Source of the DNA: Monoraphidium neglectum
Lineage: Eukaryota > Chlorophyta > Chlorophyceae > Sphaeropleales > Selenastraceae
DNA: 13,304 nt
Direction of reading: 5' to 3'
NCBI RefSeq assembly: GCF_000611645.1
Contig: NW_014012082.1
Span: forward strand, 1-13,304
A model generated the notes under the pieces. The model was not told where the DNA came from, made no database searches, and saw only the letters and a program-made list of their open reading frames with translations. Positions 7,324 through 13,304 of the stretch are shown piece after piece (positions within the stretch are counted from its first letter, which is position 1; every line of letters starts with the position of its first letter). A program made the translations under genes and the position numbers.

Positions 7324-9997
7324 TCACCGCACCGCCTTGGAGCCGCCGCCTCCAAAAAAGGAGGACAGCTTCAGCTGCTTTGCGCCACCTGGCCCTGCCC
7401 GCACCTGGTCCGCCACCTGCTTGCGCTGCTTGGACGCAGGTGCAGAGCCAGGTAGCAAGGCACCTGGCCGCTTGCCCCCAAGTGCTGCAGTGTTGGTGAT
7501 GGTCGCCAGGTGGCGCACCTGACCGCCGCGCCCGTCAGGGCCCTGCCGCACGAGGGCCCCCTCGGCCCCGCCGGCCCAGCCAGACACGACGCCAGGCTGC
7601 ATGGTGAGGCGGCGTTGAGCGTGCACAGCGTTTGAGAGCAGCACAGGCAGATGCATGTTGTGACCACCATTGAGGCTGCTGTGCGGACATCGTGCAGCGG
7701 TTGTTGCCGCACTCAAGCCACCACGGCGGCTCACCCTGCCGAGGCCCAGGAAGGAGGGCGCCTCGCTGCCGGCGCCGGGCCCAGGCCCTGCCTGCAGGAA
7801 GGTGACGGGCCGCAGCTGCGGGCTGGGCGCCAGCTGCTCCTCAACCTCCGGCAGGCCATCACCGTCTGACGCCTGATAAGCTGCTGCATGCTCCTCTGCG
7901 TCAGGCTGCTGCTGCTGATGCTGCTGCTGCTGAGGGCCGTGGTCGGCCATGGCTGCAGTGTGGTTGCTGCTGACAGGCGCGCCAGTGCTGCTGGCGATTG
8001 ACCAGCTCCCCTGCAGGCACGGCTCCAACGCCCCAGCCCCAGAGGTGGTTGCGCCTGCACGGGCCACGGGGCCCGGCTGCCGTTGGTGGCCGGAAATGCT
8101 GCCTGCAGCGCCAGCCGTAAAGCCTTGTCTTCCCGCGGCACCCTGGCGACCTGGTTCACCGCCCTCCAGCGCCAGCAGCACCGACTCGAGCTCCTGGGTC
8201 CGACGCAAAGCGCTGTCCCGCTCATACTGCACACAGAGGGTTGTGGCGATGGGTGGGTTGGGGGCTGCAACTGACTGGGCAGGATCCTGGATGTGCGGAG
8301 CACAACCTCATCAGTTTCCCTCTTGAATTTTTCGTTGCGCCATGTCAAACAGCCAAGTGCAACATTTATAGCAGCACTAGCAATCCTGCACCCAATCGCA
8401 CCCATACACACTGATTCAAATAAACAATACCCCCACCCACTCATATCCAAACACACCAGCACCAACCCACACGCGCGCGCTTCCCTCCTGCACCCAACCA
8501 TCCGCCCTCCCAGGCACGCATACACGGCGATGCCCCCCCCCTCACACACCTCAAGCTGGAGCTCGCGCCGCCTCAGCCGCTCCCGCTCCTCAGCCTGCTT
8601 CGCCAGCTCGCACCGGTGGCGCCGCTCCAGCGCCTCCAGCTTGCGCGCCCCCTCGTCCCGGGCCGCCTGCACCTGGGCCCCGGCCTCCTCCAGGCGGCGC
8701 TCCGCCAGCGCCAGCTCAGCGTTGCGCGTCACCAGAACCTGGGCCACGGGGTTCTGAGGGAGCGAGGGGGGGCGCGGCGCGGCACTGGGGCATCAGGAGA
8801 GCTCAGGGCTGCCGATGGCTCTGCAGGGCGGTGCGTCGGCTGCCAGCCGCGCAGGTGCAGCGCTAGCCGTCCTAAAGCCGTCTCGCCCTGACTTGATCCT
8901 GGGGCCCAAGCGGCCCCCCCCTGCTCTCGAGCCACAGGGTACGCACGTCCTCTCCCTGCAGGATGCTCTGGGCCTGGTCCAGCGTGAGCCCCTTGCTGCT
9001 CAGCTGCAGCGCCGCCAGCCGCCGCCGCGCTTCCTGCAGCCGGAACTCCGCCTCCTTGAGGCGCGTGCGCAGGCGGAAGGCCTCTGTCGCGGCCTTGTCC
9101 TGGGCCACACTCAGCTCCTGGCGCAGCACCAGCTCGCGGCCAGACGCCTCCGACAGGTGAGTCATCAGGGCCTCGTTCCTGGGCGCAGTGGTCGGCAGGC
9201 GGGGCACGCAGGAGACTTGTTGGGGGCGAGGGGTGATGGGGGTCGCTCGGGAGACCACTCACTACTCTCACATGGGTTTGAATCTGCGAACTGTATCACC
9301 TTTAAGAATTGCACTATTCCCAACAATGCGCGCATGTCAATCTGCGGCCGCACCCGCCCCCCCCCCCCAAAAAAAGGCTCACTGCTGCACGGCGGCCCCC
9401 AGCTTGGCCGAGGCCTTGGCCAACGCCCTCTCTGCGCGCTGTGCTGCGGCCTCTGCCGTCTCCGCCCTCTGGGCTGCCGCCTCCGCCTGGTCTGCCGCTG
9501 CGGCCGCCCTGACCTCGCAGGCCGCCTCCCTGGCGGCGCACTCCTGCTGCAGCTGCCGCAGCTCCTCCTCGCGCTCCACCAGGTGCGCCGCCACCGCGCG
9601 CTCGTCCCCCGCCTCCAGCTGGGACTCGATGCCCACCAGCACACGCGGGGCGCGTGAACGGGCGCGGCACATGGGGCAGGCCGAGGGCTTGTGGAGCCGG
9701 AGCCATTCGGAGACGCAGCTGCATCGCGGTGTGTCAGAGAGTGGGGGGCGGGCAGGCGTGATGTTGGCTGTCGGGTTGACAGGACACCAGCGCCACAGGC
9801 GCCGCCGCAGCCGTTTGGCAGGAATGCATGGAAACTCAGGGCCACAACCAGCTGAAGCTCTGCATGCTGAGCACCCTCGCCCCGCGGTCAGCAACTCACG
9901 CGCCATGGAATACGTGGCCACACTCGAGCGCTGCCCAGGGCGTATCCTTGCAGCCAAAGCATATGCAGCAAGTGACGAGCCCCCGATATGTAGCCAT
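7324..9997 (-). CDS. RING-H2/coiled-coil E3 ubiquitin ligase with C-terminal PIP box, TRAIP-like
   Basis: Exons (- strand): 9997-9900, 9718-9383, 9178-8947, 8753-8550, 8226-7324; phases match. The product has 590 residues, or 544 if the in-frame 138-nt segment 7734-7597 (GTGAGC...CAG) is also an intron. The ATG at 9997 gives MATYRG directly before a C3H2C3 RING: C10, C13, C26, H28, H31, C34, C47, C50, with CGHVFHGACVSEWL crossing intron 1 and CPMCRA closing it. Residues about 60-310 are Ala/Glu/Arg/Gln-rich with heptad character, a long coiled coil. The tail is disordered (with QQQQHQQQQ) and ends QLKLSSFF (residues 574-581), an exact PIP-box consensus QxxLxxFF, nine residues before the stop. 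An N-terminal RING, coiled coil and C-terminal PIP box is the layout of TRAIP, the replisome-linked ligase acting in CMG unloading and crosslink repair. Orthology is inferred from architecture; another nuclear RING protein is possible. Confidence 0.8.
7354..7377 (-). other. PIP-box (PCNA-interacting peptide) coding segment
   Basis: Eight codons read QLKLSSFF, with Gln at position 1, Leu at 4 and Phe-Phe at 7-8, preceded by a Lys and followed by a Gly run and a basic end (SKAVR). This fits the QxxhxxaaPIP consensus and lies at the extreme C-terminus, where PIP boxes are often placed and where TRAIP has its own. Confidence 0.75.
7597..7734 (-). other. possible in-frame intron in the last exon of the TRAIP-like gene
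   Basis: On the - strand this 138-nt segment begins GTGAGC and ends ATGCAG, both at phase 0, and its length is divisible by three with no stop. Its translation (His/Cys/Met-containing) differs from the Gly/Pro/Ala-rich flanks. Splicing joins GLGR to PGVVSG and shortens the protein by 46 residues. The other introns of this gene are 181-323 nt, so it would be the shortest. Confidence 0.55.
7906..7932 (-). repeat. CAG repeat encoding QQQQHQQQQ
   Basis: Nine codons on the - strand, eight CAG interrupted by one CAT, lie in the disordered tail region of the TRAIP-like protein. The His interruption splits the run into two halves of four. Confidence 0.9.
9357..9375. repeat. C12-A7 homopolymer junction in intron 2 of the TRAIP-like gene
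   Basis: Twelve C (9357-9368) run straight into seven A (9369-9375). On the - strand this is T7G12 a few bases after the GTGAGC donor at 9382. Its length may be misassembled, but it is intronic and so does not affect the reading frame. Confidence 0.9.
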
Positions 9998-11035
9998 GCC
10001 CCCTTTTATGAGCGTCCAGAGCTAGATTGGGGAATCTGCTGCTGGCTAAAGACCTCCAGCGTAGGCATGACCTTCACAGCAGCACGCAGCAAGGCTGCTG
10101 CGGCTGTGTGCGCTGGCGGAGCGCCGCACACACACCCCTGCGCGATCAGTGGTGCTATTCCTCTTGGTACTGCTGTTTGCAGCTGCTAATTAATAATGAA
10201 ACATTTGACTTACACCACAGAACACCACGATGCGTCAGTAAGGTGCTGCCTTGCCGCAGTTTTCGAACACCTGCCCGGTGATCAACAATGACGCGAACGG
10301 CCAAGCACGGTAGATTCAGGAAAGCTTTACGGCACATGCTGGCATCCTACAACAACCGGCTTCCTGTTATGCCGGCACACCTTCAGGGCAGACGAGCAGC
10401 TGCTACTATGACTGTGTGGGCACGCGGGGGTGACGACAAAAGGTAAGACCAATGGTCAGCAACGGTTCCCCTGTACAGTATTCTCACCATAGTGCAGCTG
10501 CACCCAATGTATGCAGCAATAATCTATGGTGTATGGTAAGCAGCTGAATGTCCTGAGCATCACCCAACCCAGCCAGTGCACAACGATGTTTGAGAATGCA
10601 CGTCCAATGACCGAGCCTTGCCTTGAATGGAGTTGAGTGGCATTGGTTCTAAGTTCTCCCACCCTGGATACTTGCATGCTCCGCACCTTCCTGCACGCAT
10701 CTCCCCTGGCAAGGCCGCAGGCCCCAGTCATTTCAGGCATGCCAGGACGGGGATGCCAGGCCTTGCCTACACGCCGGTGGTGTGTGAATTGTATTAACAC
10801 CACTTTGACTTTCCCGCCAAACTGGATGCGTACGTTTCGGGACTGTGGCCACACCTGACCTGCATCCACATGACATCCAAGAGTGACTGGCAGGACAAAA
10901 CGACAGACGTGCCACTTGTCGCAGCAAGTCAAACCAGGAGCTACATCAGCATATCAAAAGGGCGTACGTGACCTCACAAGCACCACACCCGGCCTCCACC
11001 ACTCCAGCCCCACCCCACGCTGCAGCCCCTGAACT

Positions 11036-11118
11036 GTCACCCATTGGCTCGCCAGGAACGCGTCACCCAATGTCACCCGCCGCCGCGATGTAACACTCCC
11101 CCCCCCATGGTGTCACCC
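11036..11118. repeat. cluster of four GTCACCC heptamers
   Basis: GTCACCC occurs at 11036-11042, 11062-11068, 11072-11078 and 11112-11118 (GGGTGAC on the - strand). One copy is followed by ATTGG and another by AA plus TG, so that CCATTGG and CCCAATG lie close by on opposite strands. A regulatory role is only a guess; the cluster is over 1 kb upstream of the TRAIP-like start and about 130 bp beyond the coiled-coil gene's stop. Confidence 0.5.
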
Positions 11119-11172
11119 CGTCGAATAAAAGAGGTCTTCACAGTGTCGGCTCATGCCCTCAAGGTGCTGTAC

Positions 11173-11177
11173 TTACA
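11173..11177 (-). terminator. candidate polyadenylation signal TGTAA for the coiled-coil gene
   Basis: TTACA on the + strand reads TGTAA on the - strand, 74 nt after the TGA at 11253-11251. Motif, strand and spacing all fit a green algal 3' end. Confidence 0.5.
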
Positions 11178-11250
11178 ACATGACAGCGGCATCCATCATA
11201 GTTGCAACCTGGGCGGCCTGTAGCATTCCTGAACGTGGCAGCGCCCCGCT

Positions 11251-13256
11251 TCACAGCCCCGCGCGCCGCTTGGCAAGGGCCACCCAGTCACCCTTCTTGG
11301 CGCGCCCCGCCGCCAGCGCCATGAATTCCTCGTCCTCCAAGCGGTGCTCCGTGAACCACGCCTTGATCTGCCCGATGCTCAAAGAGTCCACGCTGGCGGG
11401 CAGCGCCGCGCGCGCCGCGGCGAGGTCGCCCGGCAGCACCACCGGCGTGCCGCCCGCGGCGCCGCCCGTTGAGGTGGAGCCGGGGGTCGTGGGCAGCGCG
11501 CTGCGGCGCCCGCTGCGCGGCGGGGGCGTGGGCGTGCGGCTGCGGCCGCCGGCGGCCTCCACGCCCTCCATGGGCTCTGGCACGGCCGACTGCCGGCGCT
11601 GCCGCTGCCGCGGACGGCTGCCGCTGGTGGGCGTGGCCTGGCCTGCCGGCGCCACGCGCTGCTGCACGCCGCCGCCATCATCATCTGCGGCCTCCGCGCG
11701 CCGCGCTTGGCGGCACGCGCACCAGTGGTCGGTGGAGGCGCCGGAGCGCCGCCGTTGGCGGCCGCGTCCACAGTGGGCGTCCGGCCCTCGCTGCGGCCGG
11801 CCCTCGTCACGGGCGTGGTGAGCTGATCCGCTTGCCCCTGCCCCTGCCGCGCCTGCTGCAGCTGCAGCTGCTGCTGCGCCTCCCTGAGCTGCTCCTTGGT
11901 TGTGTCGTGCCTCTCCCTCTCCCGCAGCAGCTGGGCCTGCAGCTCACCCACCTCCTGGGGGGACAGGGGCGGTGCGCTGGGTGAGGGCGATGTACTACAC
12001 AGCACGGGAACCAGTCCCGGCACCACGCCCAGCAAATGACGGGCATGCTGGTGGATCAGTTGAATGCAGGGGTTGGCCACGCCGACCGCAGGGTGTGACA
12101 TTCGCCGCAGTTGAGGGCCGCGCGGCCGTCCAAAACAGGGCTCGCCAGCCCCTTGTCTTGGCCCTGCAGGGCTGCATCACCAGACCGCCCACCCGCAGCG
12201 TGCGGTTCGCCACGGCCCGCTCCTCGTCCTTCTCGCCGGCAGTCCTCGACACCGCCAGCCGCGCCTCGTCCGCAGCGCGCTGCGCGTCAGCCAGCTGGGA
12301 CCTCAGCGCAGCGGCGTCGCGCCCCGCCGCCTCGGCCGCCCCCAGCTGCGACTGCAGCTGTGCCACGCGCGCCTCTGCGCCCTGCGCATCCACGCGCGCG
12401 CGGTCCGCCTCTGCACGCGCCGTCGCCACTTCTGCCTGCGCCGCCGCCAGCTGAGAGCGCAGCTGCACACTCTCTGCCTCTGCGCGCTGTGCACCGCCCA
12501 GCTCTGCCTTGAGCCGCGTCACCTCTGCGCGAGCTGCGGCCGCCTCGCCCTGCAGCTGGCGCTCCCTGGAGCCAGCGCCGCTCACCTGCGGCCCAGGGGT
12601 GGGTTTGCCGGACGTCAGTGACGACGTCATTGAGGAGGCCCGCGTGGATGACATGCAGCACGCGGGCACAAGCAGATTCATCGCAAGCGCCGGCTAAGCT
12701 GGCTCCGTCCTACTCCTCGAGTCTCCCCTGGGCCCCCCCCACCTGCGCTGCCAGCCGCGCCACCTCAGCCTGAGAGTCCGCCAGCGCGCTGGTCTTGGCG
12801 GCCAGCTGACCCTGGGCGCGCGCCAGGCCCTCCCGGGCCGCCACCAGGTCGCGCTGGACGCTGGCGGCGCGCGCCTCCGCCTCGCCCGCACGCCCGGCCT
12901 CGGCACGCAGCTACTTGTTGACAGCGGACCGGCCGTGGGTGGCGGGTGTGTCAGGGCGTTGACGCCAAGAGAGGCTCAACATCGAAGTGGCATACCATAC
13001 TGTTGGCCGTCCTGAGTGAAAAGGCTGATCTTCCAGGCGCACTCCCGCCCGCCCCGAGGCGCACGCCCCATTCCCAGGCCGCACCTGCCCCACCCGTGCC
13101 TCTGCGTCCGCGGCCCTCTTCTGTGCCGCGTCCCTGTCCTGCAGGATGCGTCCCACCAGGTCCTTGATGCCCACAATGCAGGTGTTGACGAGGAACTCAC
13201 TGGCGCGCCGGTACTTCCAGGGGCCCTGCACCGCCCTGTCATACTCCGCCAGGAAC
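11251..13256 (-). CDS. alanine-rich coiled-coil protein with SAP-like C-terminal tail, 5' part off-window
   Basis: Exons (- strand): 13256-13085, 12910-12743, 12585-12193, 11954-11811, 11661-11251; 428 residues after a split first codon, then TGA. I do not recognise the protein. The first exon has a non-repetitive, possibly folded piece (EYDRAVQGPWKYRRASEFL, then VNTCIVGIKDLVGRILQDRD). Partial residues about 45-275 are a long Ala/Arg/Glu/Gln-rich coiled coil with repeated AQLxSQL/LRSQLA-like heptads. A basic, Pro/Ser/Thr-rich disordered linker follows. The last 44 residues (385-428) form two predicted helices (SIGQIKAWFTEHRLED and AKKGDWVALAKR) that resemble a SAP-like or MANF-C-like helix pair with a longer spacer. 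The reading frame changes between exons 4 and 5. I explain this with a 149-nt intron (11810-11662), but a 1-2 nt error is an alternative. The architecture suggests a scaffold or chromatin/nuclear-envelope protein; no function can be assigned. Confidence 0.65.
11254..11385 (-). other. SAP-like two-helix C-terminal segment of the coiled-coil protein
   Basis: The last 44 codons lose the Ala/Arg bias and read as two amphipathic helices. The first has the pattern hxxhKxWh (IGQIKAWF); the second has K-x-D-W-V-x-L-A. This spacing recalls SAP-type and MANF C-terminal domains (LKxxL ... KxDLVxL), but the spacer LEDEEFMALAAGR is longer than usual. It is a resemblance by eye only. Confidence 0.35.
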
Positions 13257-13304
13257 CTAGGGCGTGTGTGAGTGTGTATGTGGGGGGGTGAGGCGGGGCT
13301 GGGG

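Larger units (their letters stand above)
9998..11250. other. intergenic region: TRAIP-like upstream region and 3' flank of the coiled-coil gene
   Basis: No exon could be supported on either strand. The longest open frame (10456-10932, - strand) encodes a Cys/His/Trp-rich sequence with no domain. The part next to 9997 should contain the TRAIP-like promoter; an AT-rich patch with ATTAATTA-type sequence is near 10188-10200, too far for a confident TATA box. The part next to 11250 carries a TGTAA on the - strand and a cluster of GTCACCC heptamers. Confidence 0.5.

Noticed and set aside
9188..10189. Long + strand open frame (333 codons) opposite the TRAIP-like gene
   Set aside because: Its Ser/Ala/Pro-rich translation is the antisense shadow of the coiled-coil exons, and it crosses the real splice sites and the homopolymer run.
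10456..10932. Open frame of 158 codons on the - strand in the intergenic region
   Set aside because: Cys/His/Trp-rich composition, no domain, no splice-compatible partner exons and codon use unlike the neighbouring genes.
11690..11730. A 38-nt intron (GTGCGC...CCGCAG) to repair the frame of the coiled-coil gene
   Set aside because: It fits the phase, but 38 nt is far shorter than every other intron in the window (134 nt or more). The 149-nt alternative or an indel is more credible.
1..13304. CRISPR array, insertion sequence, prophage or bacterial operon
   Set aside because: No spaced direct repeats, transposase or ribosome-binding-site pattern. All recognisable genes are intron-rich and eukaryotic.

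Overview
This window looks like nuclear DNA of a green alga (chlorophyte). The coding sequence is very GC-rich, the genes are broken by many short spliceosomal introns (about 130-320 nt, almost all with GTG-type donors), alanine/glutamine-rich low-complexity stretches are common, and TGTAA polyadenylation-type signals follow two of the genes. The assignment is inferred from composition and gene structure; no marker gene fixes the species.

Four protein genes can be reconstructed by joining exons with compatible phases. (1) 319-2301, + strand: the C-terminal half of a patatin-like (PNPLA) lipase, seven exons, with its 5' part outside the window. (2) 4394-6852, + strand: a complete seven-exon, 473-residue UBA-like/UIM/UBX protein, a predicted Cdc48/p97 adaptor of the plant PUX type. 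(3) 7324-9997, - strand: a complete RING-H2/coiled-coil protein of about 544-590 residues ending in a PCNA-interacting PIP box, the architecture of the replisome ubiquitin ligase TRAIP. (4) 11251-13256, - strand: the 3' part of an alanine-rich coiled-coil protein with a basic, proline/serine-rich linker and a compact SAP-like C-terminal tail; its 5' end lies beyond the window.

Genes 2 and 3 converge, with 471 bp between their stop codons; genes 3 and 4 are head-to-tail on the - strand. The noncoding stretches are 1-318 (probably intron of gene 1), 2302-4393 (intergenic, less GC-rich, with two perfect palindromes), 6853-7323 (shared 3' region) and 9998-11250 (3' region of gene 4 and upstream region of gene 3, with a cluster of GTCACCC heptamers).

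The most interesting point is that a TRAIP-like ligase and a UBX/ubiquitin-binding Cdc48 adaptor sit side by side. In animals TRAIP ubiquitylates the CMG helicase, and Cdc48/p97 with UBX cofactors then extracts it, so the two products could act in one pathway. Neighbourhood alone is weak evidence for this in a eukaryote. All exon structures here are read by eye from splice signals, phase and domain continuity, without transcript data.
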